Source: Telopea speciosissima (lineage: Eukaryota > Streptophyta > Magnoliopsida > Proteales > Proteaceae). Taken from it: DNA of 64,000 nucleotides. Positions within the stretch are counted from its first letter, which is position 1. Every line of letters begins with the position of its first letter. The notes beneath the pieces were generated by a model, which saw nothing but the letters and a program-made list of their open reading frames with translations, did no database searches and was not told the origin of the DNA. Positions 11,734-22,554 of this stretch are shown here, one piece after another. The translations under genes were made by a program, and so were the position numbers. The DNA lies in contig NC_057925.1 in assembly GCF_018873765.1 (NCBI RefSeq), positions 10,551,568 through 10,615,567 of the forward strand. Reading direction: 5' to 3'.

Positions 11734-11918
11734 CTATGTCTTTTGTTCTTCTATGAGTGGTCTCCCATCAGCTTGATTTGGCTGTAGGTTGTCCCTTGTT
11801 TTTGTTGTGGAGTTTTCTCCTTGTTTTCTTCTTATTCTATCCCTTTTTTATGGAGGGAGAAAGTTTCTTTGTTTTTTAATATATTTCTCATTCATCCAAA
11901 AAAAAAATTCGATATATC

Positions 11919-12164
11919 AATAAATTTTAAAAAAAAAAAACATAACCAAACTTGAAATTCATACTCAGTACATAGCAAACCTGTTCATAATTATTAATTA
12001 TGTGGTACACACCGGTCTTACAGTCCTAGTGCCTAACCCCCACTTGCATTGCATCTTTCTGAACAACTAAACATGGGAAAGGCCATTATTTTTATTTTAT
12101 TAAACTGCTTATTTGCCACACACACACACACATAGAACAGGTCCAAACACTGATACCCGATATA
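11919..12164 (-). other. 3' flank/UTR of CML-1
   Basis: Reverse-complement match to the sequences following the stop codons of EF-hand copies 2 and 3, including a conserved block around GGTTAGGCACTAGGACTG. It holds a short (CA)n at about 12118-12134. Likely transcribed 3' UTR and terminator region, but no terminator was defined. Confidence 0.6.
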
Positions 12165-12665
12165 TTAAGCCATCATCTGCTGGAACTCAGGGAAATCAAT
12201 CACACCATCGCCGTTGAGGTCGAATGCCTTTATGATGCTCTTGCACTCTTCATTTGACATTTTGAATATCCTCTGCAAATCCTCTGATGTAATGGACCCA
12301 GACCTCTTCCCAGCGAACATCTGAAAGCCTCTTTTCAGATCATCATCCCCACCTTGACGCTCCATCAACATTGCAAAATCATCAAAGCTGAGCGTCAAAC
12401 TGTCCCCGCCTGCTGCAACGAGTTCATTGGTCACAGCTTGAGCCTCCTCAGGTGACATGAACTCCTTTTTGGAGGCAAGGTAGGATCTGAGTTCAGATCC
12501 TTCGATTTTCCCATTACCATTAGTATCCAAGTGACGAAATATTTGTTGGAGCTCATCATTTCTTGATTGTTTTTTGGAATGCTGAAGGCGATGGACACTT
12601 AGCACGAAGCTCTTGTTGGAGAAGCATTTGGATAATGTTGCCTTGGAAACAACAGCAGTTGCCAT
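12165..12665 (-). CDS. EF-hand calcium-binding protein, calmodulin-like (CML31/CML41-like), copy 1
   Basis: Predicted 166-residue, intronless Ca2+ sensor. After a basic N-terminal extension (residues 1-32, rich in Ser, Lys and His) come four EF-hand units. Loop 1 (D47-E58, DTNGNGKIEGSE) and loop 4 (D149-E160, DLNGDGVIDFPE) are canonical. Units 2 (about 84-96) and 3 (about 117-129) have lost most Ca2+ ligands. Compared with copies 2 and 3, five codons (SRLGN/GRLGN) are missing between QRIF and KMSNEEC. That shortens the helix and linker entering EF-hand 4, so its function may be altered. The ATG at 12665 is supported by alignment with copy 3 and by a TATA box about 100 bp upstream. It is head-to-head with copy 2. 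Annotation as CML31/41-like rests on recalled family features; orthology is not proven. Confidence 0.88.
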   Translation of the reverse strand: MATAVVSKATLSKCFSNKSFVLSVHRLQHSKKQSRNDELQQIFRHLDTNGNGKIEGSELRSYLASKKEFMSPEEAQAVTNELVAAGGDSLTLSFDDFAMLMERQGGDDDLKRGFQMFAGKRSGSITSEDLQRIFKMSNEECKSIIKAFDLNGDGVIDFPEFQQMMA

Positions 12666-12766
12666 TAGAGTAGCTAGCTAGGAACGTCGAGAGTAGTGTT
12701 TGTTGCTTCTTGTTGCCTCTTGCTCGATCTTTGCTGTGATGGAAACGAAAGAATGTGCAAAGAGCC

Positions 12767-12773
12767 TTATATA
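12767..12773 (-). promoter_or_regulatory. TATA box of CML-1
   Basis: TATATAA on the minus strand in a TCTCTATATAAGGCTC context. The same context is present in the other two copies, about 100 bp before the start codon. Confidence 0.75.
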
Positions 12774-12779
12774 GAGACT

Positions 12780-13140
12780 TCATGGTAAGTAAGAAAGAAA
12801 GAATCAGATTCTAGTGCTTAAAAAGGACTGGCTGTTGTTAAAAGTTCCTAAATTATTGAATTGTTGGAATATTTGCCTAGATAGATAAACATTCATTGGA
12901 GTGTTGCATAAAGACAAATCATTTTCAGTGTGAGAAAGAATAAATATCCAGAGTTTAAAAAAGGGACTGGTTGTTGTAAAAAGTTCCCCAAATTATTGTC
13001 ATATTCGCCCAACAATCCCAAAGGTGTATGCATGGGTTGGGTCCCAGATTTGAGTGATGATGAACATTCTTGAATCCACACTCCTAAAATTTTGATTATA
13101 GGTAACACTGTAACATAAACTAATTAATAAACAATATTAT
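12780..13140 (-). promoter_or_regulatory. Upstream promoter region of CML-1
   Basis: Conserved with the upstream regions at 14880-15247 (copy 2) and 40080-40395 (copy 3). It contains two related sub-blocks, each with an ACCAGTCCTTTTTAA-like motif followed by an ATTCTTTCT block. Such conservation among flanks otherwise scrambled by transposons marks it as the probable regulatory region. Confidence 0.6.
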
Positions 13141-14163
13141 ATGCCTAATTTACTCACTAAACATGGAAGAATTAACTGCATCCATCCATGCTTAGGAGAG
13201 AAGCATAAACCACTGTTTCTGCTGAGATAGTGGCAGTCAAAATCACTATGTCACTTTGGCCTTCCCATCCACAATGTAGCTATTGCAGTTGCTGTTGGGC
13301 AAATCTTTCTTCAATCCATTATTACAATGAATTTTCTTTTAATCAATCAATCAAGTTTATAAGAATTGAAAAGAAGCGTTAGATACGTAGCTATGGTTAG
13401 TTGGTCATTTTCTCTATATTGTAAAACCAAATAGCAACCTTAGATATAAGAAAAAAGGAAAATTCTGTCCCCCTCCCCTGTACTTTGCCCTAATAACACG
13501 TTCCTCCCCTTGTTTTTCCCACCTTACATTCGATTCCCCTATACTATTTGAAAAATTATTAATTCCTCCCTTGCCGTTAGCATCTGTCTGTTATGTGCTG
13601 ACATGGCGTAGTTTGATTTGTTGTAATACCCAAATTAACCCTTGGCCATTGTGAGATGACCCATTTACGTACCCTTTTGATAGAAAGCCAAAATAACAAG
13701 GGAAAGGGAGAATGACTTGCCCTATTTTCCATTTCCAAACTTCTTCTTCAACCTTTGAGCCGTGAAATCCCCGGCGACGATACCCCTACCATTGCCTGAG
13801 TTTGGTCCATGTAATTAGACCCTTTTACCCTTCCCATCTTTTTTTTTTGCTTCTTCTTCTCCTCCTGCAACAACTAATGTCAAATATATAGTTGCGATAA
13901 TATTTTACTTTTACTATTTAAAGATTTTTATAAGGAAAATTAGAAATTACAATAATGAGGAAAGACCACAACATTTCTACCAAAAAAAAAGGAACGACCA
14001 CAATATTTAGGCCTAATTTGGTATGATTTCTAGTTTAATTTCAGGGGCTGATTTCTATTTTGGAAATTGTTTAGTCTGATGTTTGCATCTTATTTCAGTG
14101 AAATAGAAATTAAGTGGAATAGAAATTCAGAATTTCTATTTCATTTGATTTCACTCTTGCTAT

Positions 14164-14198
<35 letters not shown>

Positions 14199-14639
14199 TT
14201 TTTTGGTAAAAACTCTTGCTATTTAATGAGTACATGGTTAATTTAATGGGCAAAGTAGTAATTTAATGTCAAAAATAAAAAATCACACTTCTTCTCGTAA
14301 TGGTCTCACCACCACCATTGCATTGCCACCACCCCACTACACCGCCACTACCACTACTCCGCTGCCACCACCACCCTTCCCAAAGAAAGATAGAGAATCT
14401 ATTCTTAGAAATTTAACTATTAAATGGATTTTTTTTATTCTTGAAATAATTCATATTGATACAATCAAAACAATTTCAATTTTTTACCAAAAAATCTATT
14501 TATTGACTATTTCATAAAATCAATCAAAAATTGAAATGGAAATCATATTTTATCTGCCCTTAGATGTGGTATAGAAAGACGGCTATTAAACTGCATTAAT
14601 ATTCTATAATTGTGATTAAAAGAATTTTATGATAAAAAT
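13141..14639. other. Intergenic between the head-to-head EF-hand copies; repeat-derived, no gene
   Basis: 13385-13450 resembles 8520-8570, part of the duplicated EF-hand segment. 13455-13700 looks like a dispersed repeat (CCCCTCCCC...CCGTTAGCATCTGTC). 14005-14570 has a GGCCTAATTTGGTATGATTTC-like start typical of MITEs. A (TATT)n microsatellite lies at 14160-14202. The frame at 14266-14517 is a (CAC)n low-complexity artefact. Confidence 0.45.
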
Positions 14640-15247
14640 TATAATAACAGGGTATGAGCACAAAACATCTAGTAGGAGCGTTTTTTATATCCAACCACTT
14701 AATGTTAGTTTGGCAATTCATATTGGAAATTGACACCCCCGACAGGCACTGAATCATATACTTCCTTGGTCCATATTTGTTTGGTAGAGAAGAAGGTTAG
14801 ATTAGTTATTATTTATTACTTCTCTCCCAAAGCTGTTTATTTGTTAATTAAGGATTTTACATACTTTTTTTTTTTTTTTTGGGGGGGGGGGGGGGGGACC
14901 CAACCCATTCACCTTTGGGATTGTTTGGGTTTCCACGATATTCCCATGAATGTTTGTTGGGTGGGCCGCCAATATCACCACAATGCCAAGTTAGGGAGCT
15001 TTTTACAACAACCAGTCCTTTAATTTTAAGATCTGGATACGCTCTGGATACTTATTCTTTCTCACACTGAAAATGGTTTGGCTTAAAGCAACACTCCCAT
15101 GTATTTTTTTTTGGGGGCAAATATGCCAACAATGCAATTGTTTAGGAACTTTCAACCCAGACCAGTCCTTTCTAAGTTCTACGATTCTGATTCTTTCACA
15201 CACAGCAAAAATACCTTCAAAATACTTCTTTTGTACTTACCGTGAAG
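14640..15247 (+). promoter_or_regulatory. Displaced upstream promoter of EF-hand copy 2
   Basis: Collinear with 39830-40380 upstream of CML-3: the TTTGGCAATTCATATTGGAAATTGACAC block, GGCACTGAATCATATAC, CCTTTGGGA, CCAGTCCTTT and TTCTTTCTCACACTGAAAAT blocks in the same order, ending TTACCGTGAAGTCTCC. The continuation (TCTCCATCCTATCAAAG) resumes at 24250, beyond the copia insertion. A T/G homopolymer tract (T-run, then 17 or more G at 14880-14897) lies inside and may be error-prone. Confidence 0.75.
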
Positions 15248-15252
15248 TCTCC

Positions 15253-16991
15253 TGTTGGCCAAACAACGGTCCGGGGATCAAACCATGGTTCCCTAGGGAG
15301 ACCAAGATATTTATCTTTAGGGTTTTGCACGCCCTGGGTTAGCCCATGGTGTCCCATGGGTGCCCCATTTTAATTTTAGGGTTTCCCATGGGTGCCCCAT
15401 TTTAATTTTAGGGTTTCCCATGGTCGCCCATGGGAACCCTGGTGCATCCCTATTAGGGTTTCTCCTTCCCTATTGCATTCCATAAAATTAATTATCACAA
15501 TAGGGACGGAGAAACTCGTCTCTAGTCCATCACATGGCAAGAGGGATCCGTCCCATACTCGAATGCGCAGCGGAAAATAATCGATTCGAGTTTCTTTCGC
15601 ATCCCATAAATATTAATAATCAATGAACAGAAGGAATTAATAAAGAACTGCTAACATGGTGAGCCTCAAGTGTTGCTCCTCCAATAGACAGTGGTTCTTC
15701 CTCCAATGAGCGCTCCAAGCAAACAGATCTCGAACCTCCAATGGTGCTACCAAGGTTCTACACGCCAATCCCGAGATGCCCTCAAACTCCTCAGCACAGA
15801 TCTACGGTTTCACAAACCCTAACTCTCAAACACAGGTGAGAGAAGCAAGAAGAAGAAGAGAGATCACAAGAGGGAGAGAGAGAAACCAAAAATGCAGGAG
15901 AGAGAGTGTCTGCTCCAAAAACGTGGAGAGCTTCTCTTCTGCGTATTTTTGGTCCCCTATTTATAATAATAGGGTTTAATTAAATCCTAGATAGATTTAA
16001 TAGAGCCCTAGTGAGAGTCTGACTCTCTCTCTCTCAATCTGGCAGTTCTGTTTAAACTCAAAGTGCTACACAGGTGAAGAAGCAGAATCTAATAGGGAAA
16101 GTATTAATTAGATTCTTTATTTAATTATTAATGGATAATTACAATTAGCACCAAATCCATTAATTAAATAAAGAGCCAATTAAATTAGCAAATTCCAAAT
16201 AACTCCCTATATGATAACAATTTATCATATACAACCCCCCCACTAATCAACACCATCATTATGGAATCTAGGGCATGTACACATGTACTGCCAAACCCCA
16301 ATCCATAGTACATGTCCATATAAGAGCGTCTGTGCATCCGATCGGGTCCCGCAAAACTCGATAAAACACTTTATTTGAAATAACTATAAATAATGTATCA
16401 TTTTATGTAAAATAAATTTTGCAAAACCATTTCCAAAATGGTATCGAATCCGATTCGATCCGACCATGCTGAGTCTCTATCTTGGTGTTCCCCAATCGGC
16501 GATGGTGACCGTGTTGGATAACTCCTTCACTCACAAAGTGTTCACGCATTCCCAGAATACCGACTTTGACTCGCTTGAGTCTCAGTCATTGATGAACCAA
16601 AGAATGCGATCACACTTTGCAGTGACAGGGTTCCCTCAGGTACAGGGTGTCGGTGACACATGTCTATCCCTTCCTACATCTGGCAGTAATACATGAGGGA
16701 ATCGACAAAGTAGATTCTTCGCCAATGCACACATCAAACATGTGAGCACTCGCATTCGTACCCTGACATCACATGTCTAGGCATACCCAATGCGACGACC
16801 ATATGATAAGGGTGCCTAGCCCAAACCCTAGTCGTGACTACCATTTTAAGTATAACTTACGGACACATAATGCTCAAAAAGTTTATATCGCATGTGACAA
16901 TATTAAACTAAAATGTATAAATGTTCAATACAAAGGTGAACCGGGTTGAACCGGACCGAACCGGGTTTGATGGACACACACTTGTCCAACA
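15253..16991 (-). repeat. Left (3') copia LTR, 1739 bp
   Basis: Nearly identical to 22555-24249 but with a 32-bp tandem duplication (15353-15384 and 15385-15416) absent from the other LTR, plus scattered substitutions. It ends with GAACCGG-rich sequence and CCAACA. Confidence 0.92.
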
Positions 16992-17007
16992 ATCTCCCAC
17001 TTGTACA

Positions 17008-18290
17008 TCAAAGCCAATTCCCCATACATTTTAAACCCATGCCCTCCATGTGTTTCTCAAACACACCTGGTGACAAACCCTTTGTCATGGCATCAGACAC
17101 ATTTTCAGTTGTGTCCACTTTGGAGATACTCACGTCACCCTGCTGGATAATCTCTCTGATGAGGTGATACTTTCGATGCACGTGCTTGTTCCCCTGATGA
17201 GCCCTAGGCTCCTTAGCTTGTGCAATGGCCCCTCTGTTGTCACATAACAGGGGAATGGGGCCCTTGACAAGATCAGGAACTACTCCAAAAATGTTAGGAA
17301 CTTCCTAACCCAAACACCTTATTAGCCGCATCACATGATGCAAGGTGTTCATAAAAATAGGGATCATTGTAGATTTCTATTTTGTACTCCTCTATACAAT
17401 GACACCTCCACTCATTAGACTCGTAACGACTCACAATACCTCTGTATAGCAAACGTCGACCTCGATGCAACATATACAACTTCCGAGGCATAGGGAATCT
17501 TCTTCATCTCTTTAATGTCCGCCTGAGACTGAGGACATTGAGATCTGGAAAGACTGACTCCATGCCTGAAGGGAACACTTCCCCTCTTGGAGTTCTCCAT
17601 ACTAAATCTGGCCAGGACTTGGTCTATATAGGTAGTCTGTGACAAGCCTAGCATCCTTTTCTGGCGATCTCTTACGAGTTTGATCCCAAGGATATAGCTA
17701 GCTTCACCAAGGTCTTTCATCGAAAACATTGTGGATAACCACTGCTTTCTTGATGAAAGGAATCCTACATCGTTACCAATCAGCAATATGTCATCTACGT
17801 ATAAAATAAGAAAACATCTCGCCCTCCCATGATCTTCTTGTAAACGCATGGTTCATCCATGTTTTGATCAAAACCAAATGATTTGATTGATTGATCAACC
17901 CGATGTTCCAGCTCCTGGAAGCTGCTTCAGCCCATAAATGGACCTCTGCAATTTGCACACCTTTCTTTCTTCCTCCAAGGAAGAGAACCCTCTGGCTGTT
18001 CCATGTAGATTTCCTCTTGAAGGAACCCATTTAGAAATGCACGATCGCACATCCATCTGCGCGGATCTCATAATCAAAGTGTCTGCGATAGCCAATAAAA
18101 TCTCCGATGGATTTCATCATCGCCTCGGTGAAAAGGTTTCCTCATAGTCTATACCCTCTTTTGGGTATAACCCTTTGCCACCGTCTCGCTTTGAATCTCT
18201 CGACCTTTCCATCTACGCCCTTCTTCCTCTTGAAGATCCATTTACATCCAATCGACTTGACGCCAAGTGGTGGATCGACTAGAGTCTAGA
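17008..18290 (-). pseudogene. Copia reverse transcriptase and RNase H, broken
   Basis: Read right to left: the RT start (VKSIGCKWIFKRKKGVDGKVERFKAR) with frame breaks, the YVDD catalytic box at 17790-17801 within LILYVDDILLIGND, DLGEASYILGIKL, then RNase H remnants (SNEWRCHC, CDNRGAIAQAKEPRAHQ, GNKHVHRKYHLIREII) ending at a TGA at 17008-17010. Frames change near 17415-17491, 17791-17895 and about 18150, so no full polyprotein can be made. Confidence 0.85.
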
Positions 18291-18974
18291 CCTTGTTGGA
18301 ATGCATCGAATCGATTTCAGAGCGCATTGCTTCCAGCCACCTAGTGGCATCAACATCCTTTAGAGCCTCAGAGTATGTCATCGACTCATCATCCGATTCA
18401 ACCGATACCATGTGGAACTCTTCCACTGTTTCCTCTTTGGTTAGAAGAGTTAGCCTGGTGGGTGGTCTAACAGTCCTCCCACTGCGTCGAGGTTCCTCAG
18501 GTGTTGGTATTTCAGCGGGTATGTCAGTTGGTCTCACTTCTGGAAGTGACGTTTCTGAGCCATCGATAGCTCTTTTATGACTATCTGGTTCGGACCTGGT
18601 CATCATTTCTTCCTCCAAAAATGTGACATGTTTACTTACAATGACCTTTTGGTCAATGGGTCATAGAAATAATAGCCTATCGTGCCTTTGGGGTAGCCTA
18701 AGAAATAGCATCTCGAAGTCCGGATTCTAACATGCATGCATTGCTTTCGCACATGTGCTATGCAACCCCATACCCTAAGGTGTTGAATATCGGGCTTTCG
18801 CCCTTTCCACAACTCAAAGGGTGTCTTGGCTACAGACTTAGATGGAACCCTATTCAAGATATATATCGTCATCTCCAAAGCGTACCCCCCAGAAAGAAAG
18901 AGGCAGCTCACTATAAGTGAGCATCGTCCTGACCATATCCAATAGGGTCTGATTGCGTCGTTCGGATACACCAT
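18286..18974 (-). pseudogene. Copia integrase C-terminal/linker region
   Basis: Two fragments. 18636-18974 has the typical GYALEMTIYILNRVPSKSV and WGCIAHVRKQ...FLGYPKGTIGYYFYDP. 18286-18618 has the proline-rich linker RRSGRTVRPPTR and the start of RVT_2 (ATRWLEAMRSEIDSMHSNKV). They are out of frame with each other. Confidence 0.85.
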
Positions 18975-19440
18975 TTTGCTGTGGTGTGCCTGGATTAGTT
19001 AGTTGACTAACTATCCCTTGGGATATGATATGTTCTTTAAACTCATCCGATAGATACTCCCCTCCACGATCTGATCGTAAGGACTTGACGCGTTTATCGA
19101 GCTGTCTTTCGACCTCGGCTTGGAATTCTTTGAATTTTTCAAAGGCTTTCGATTTCCTACGCATCAAGTATATGTAACCATATCTAGAGTAATCATCGGT
19201 GAACGTGATAAAGTACTCATACCCATATCTTGCTTGTATGTTTATGGGTCCACACACGTCAGTGTGTATCAACTCCAACAGATCTGTGGCTCTAGCACCT
19301 TTATTGCTAAAGGATTTCTTGGTCATTTTGCCCTGAAGGCATGACTCACGGTGGGGAATGGTTCCACCCTCGGACTCTCTAAGGACCCATCCCTCACCAA
19401 TCCATCGATTCGGTCCACATTAATGTGACCCAATCTTAGA
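18850..19440 (-). pseudogene. Copia integrase core
   Basis: Contains an HTDVCGPI aspartate motif, FITFTDDYSRYGYIY, SLRSDRGGEYLSDEF and TPQQNGVSERRNQTLLDMVRTML. The D,D,E triad is therefore still legible. The preceding pre-integrase piece ESCLQGKMTKKSF is at about 19315-19350. It is isolated by frameshifts on both sides. Confidence 0.88.
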
Positions 19441-19699
19441 TGCCACAGATATGTTGAGTTCACTGGAGCGCTTTCCGTTTCAAATTAACATTTGAAACAA
19501 CATTCGTTCTAATAGGGCAATCTAGAAAATACAAACCACTTTGCATATATCCGGATGCCACAAAGGAATTATTAAAACGAATAATCAATTTAAAATTAAA
19601 GGAAAAACTATATCCGTCCAAAATAAGTTTTGAAACTGAAATTATCTTCCTCTTGAAAGAGGGTACATAATAGCAATCCTTTAAAACTAAACTAGCGAA

Positions 19700-20730
19700 C
19701 TAAAATTTAAAATAAAAGTTCCCACACCAACGCCATGGTCTCACTCCAGTGCCCATCCGAAGACGCACTTCATTTCTTTCCAGGTTCCTTGTCTCCTTGA
19801 ACCCCTGCAAATCATTGCAAATGTGAACAGTGTATCCACTATCCACCAACCAAGAATTGGTCGGTTTAAAAGACAAATTAGACTCATAAAGAACGTGAAC
19901 ATCACATGTACCTTCTTTAGCAGCCTCTGTTTGATCCGGCTTCTTGTCTTTCAAAGTTGCCAGGTAAGCACGATAGTGTCTTTTCCAGTGACCCTCCTTC
20001 TTGCAATAGAAGCACTTGCCTTTGCCTTTATTGCCAGACTTTCCACCCTTGGCTTTCAGGGTCTTGCCCTTACTTCCCTTTTTCTTCTTCTTCCCATTTG
20101 AAGAAGGCTTTACCTCGTTGCATTGACCTCAGCCTTGTCCTTTTTCAAGGACGCTTCAGCCTCTACCAGTGCATTAGCAAGCTCGGTGAGCTCCATCTCC
20201 TTCTCGGACATCTTGTAGGACATCCTAAAAGGTGCGTGGCGAAGTGAGTGACGCTAAGATCACATCGTCTTGTATCGCAGATCGAAATCGTCCCCATGGA
20301 TTCCAGTTTTCAAACAGTTGATCATTTTCATTACATGATCCATCACCGAGTCCCCTGAGACATCTTGGAGTTATGGATTTGACTCACCGCATCAGAATGT
20401 GCGTGTGTCAACTGCCTGTTGAACAATTCAGCAAGCTTATCCATTTTACCCCCAGCAGTGCGTATATCCTTGACTGAGTCTACAACTGATTTTTTCAACG
20501 ATCCTAGGATATAGAGTGATGCCTTGGAATCCCTCATGAGGAACCCTTGCATCTCTTCATTTGCCTCAAAATCGTTCGGGTCGGGTTGAGGAGGAACTTG
20601 TTCATCTAGAATCGTGTACTGATCCTTCAAGATCGGAGCAACTTAATGCTCCGGTACTAATCGACATAGTTTGTACCATTAAGTTTGTATTCGCTAATGA
20701 GTGTTAACAGGTTGGAATTAACGGCAGCCA
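19700..20730 (-). pseudogene. Copia gag, zinc knuckle and protease, broken
   Basis: Gag piece at 20343-20630 (LGSLKKSVVDSVKDIRTAGGKMDKLAELFNRQL). A CCHC-like knuckle at 19973-20013 reads CFYCKKEGHWKRHY, so the last cysteine is replaced by tyrosine (TGT to TAT). The protease reads WLVDSGYTVHICND (19832-19846 encodes VDSGY); the usual DSGAT/S pattern is altered after the glycine. Both changes fit a dead element. Confidence 0.82.
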
Positions 20731-22538
20731 TCGTATATTAATCTACACATGCACAAGTAAATAACCACATGCTAATTAATGACCATTGAAAATAATAAAT
20801 TGAGCACACACACATCACTGGTCTTTCATGATTTGGGTTTCCCTCATAACCCAAAAGATGAATTGGATACCTACAACCCTTGCATGCATAACTTACCCTA
20901 TCGAGAGTCATTATACACACCATGGTAGTGTGGACTACGCTGTCCGCCTCATAGGCTTCCAATATTTTAGACCACCTGGGTGTCATGTCCAGATCCTGTC
21001 GACTGACATACACCCAAGTCATGTACTTACCTATCGCATTAGTTAGAATCATGGAATCATGAAAGATGGCCCACTGTCGCAGTGCCCTCTCACTATCCAT
21101 ACCCTAACGTATCTAGATGGAGGTAAATATAGATAAATGCGTGACAGAGGTCCTGGCAATGTCCTGTCGGCTTATGCGGGGTCATGTCACACATTTTCTA
21201 CATTTATCTTCAATAGGAGGCCATGGACATGTCTACCGATTAAGACTAGTCCATATCATACATGTATTGTGAATAAAGAGGGATTAATTAACTCTCACAT
21301 ATATGGATAGATTTAAACAACATAATTAATCAACATTAATTAAAAGTGATTATGGGATGGCGGCATTTTTATCAGAAGCAATTAAAGAACCCTCCCAATA
21401 AAAATAAAACTAATAACTGGGTGCATTTATCATGCCATGGATGCCACGCCTCGATCATCTCCTCCGCCCGATCACGTCTTCAAAGTAGGTGACTTGCATC
21501 TCCATAAGCTTTGAGCACCACATGTGGATCACCATCTACATGCCCTGGGAGTCCTAACTCCTCTAAAATTACAATGGAAACCTAGAAAAATTCTATACAC
21601 TTTCCTTTCCATAATAATAAAGAAACCCCGCATGGAGAAACCATCCCACCATTTGGGTTGCCCATGGGGTGGAGTACATTTGTTTATAAAAAAGAAAGGG
21701 GGAGAGAGAGAAAGAGAGAGAAGCATCACATCCACCCATAACCACATGTATCACATACATAAACAATCCATCCATTTATTAGAATGCCATTCCCATAATC
21801 ACATCAGAATATAATTTCATGCATGGGCATTAAAGCAAGTGAACCAAAAATTAAAATATGGATTCCTTCAATTATTGAACCACCACATCGCATGTGATAT
21901 CATGTATCCAAACCCATAAAATTAAAATCGTATTTTAATTGCAAGTGGGTAAAGAGGGAATCTCTTCACCCATCATCATCCTCCAAAAACAAAACAAAAT
22001 AATAAAATTCTGTTTTGCAAAAAACTGTTTTTTTTTTTTTTTTTTTTTTTTTTTGGTTAAACTAGAGGGAAAACAAGGGGGGTGCATGCAGCCCACTTGC
22101 ACAGGCTGCAAGCACTCCCTGCACAACCCATAGGCATAGGGCCCACGGACAGCAGCCTGCAGGCCCGCAGCCAGCAGCCCACAAGGGGATGCGCACAAGG
22201 GTAGGTTCATGGGGAAGGGCGTGCATAAAGGCTTGGCAGCGTGCGCTCCCCCCCCCCCCCCCCACCCCTCACATATAGAACATGATTAAAAAATTTTAAA
22301 ATAAAAATTAGTAATCACAACCTAATTAGATACATGCTTCAATAATTGGAATAAACAAAACAAACCAAATCCATCGTCACATGGGTAGGTTGTTACACTA
22401 ACAACCTTGTAACTACCTATGTGCACATGGGAAGGTTGTTACAACAACCATATCCTAACCACCCATGTTCCAACTTGCATCCCACTCATGATAATCATAT
22501 TAACCATTAATTATCTAATATTCATGGGTGGGAAAGGT
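20731..22538 (-). other. Copia 5' leader, no gene
   Basis: Untranslated leader between the primer-binding site and gag. It holds a T-run (22029-22054) and a C-run (22247-22263). The short open frames here (for example 20738-21100) match no known domain. Confidence 0.6.
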
Positions 22539-22551
22539 GGCTCTGATACCA
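22539..22551 (-). promoter_or_regulatory. Copia primer-binding site (initiator tRNA-Met)
   Basis: The minus strand reads TGGTATCAGAGCC, an exact 13-base match to the usual plant primer complement, three bases from the right LTR. Confidence 0.92.
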
Positions 22552-22554
22552 CAC

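Larger units (their letters stand above)
9577..11905 (+). mobile_element. ORF1-only LINE, copy 1 (half-LINE)
   Basis: A complete-looking 2329-bp insertion with a perfect 13-bp target-site duplication AATTCGATATATC (9564-9576 and 11906-11918) and a short poly(A) tail at 11898-11905. It contains an ORF1-type coding region (about 9604-11733) followed directly by a roughly 165-bp T-rich 3' UTR. There is no endonuclease, reverse transcriptase or RNase H. Its C-terminal motif and 3' end recur in the copies at 31751-33753 and 34558-36190. It sits in the 3' flank of the EF-hand gene at 12165. I infer that it depends on the machinery of an autonomous LINE. Confidence 0.85.

Noticed and set aside
14266..14517. 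Thr/Pro/His-rich 83-residue frame
   Set aside because: A (CAC)n-type low-complexity stretch without homologues recognisable to me.
20738..21100. 120-residue minus-strand frame in the copia leader
   Set aside because: No gag-like motif. It lies between the primer site and gag and probably occurs by chance.
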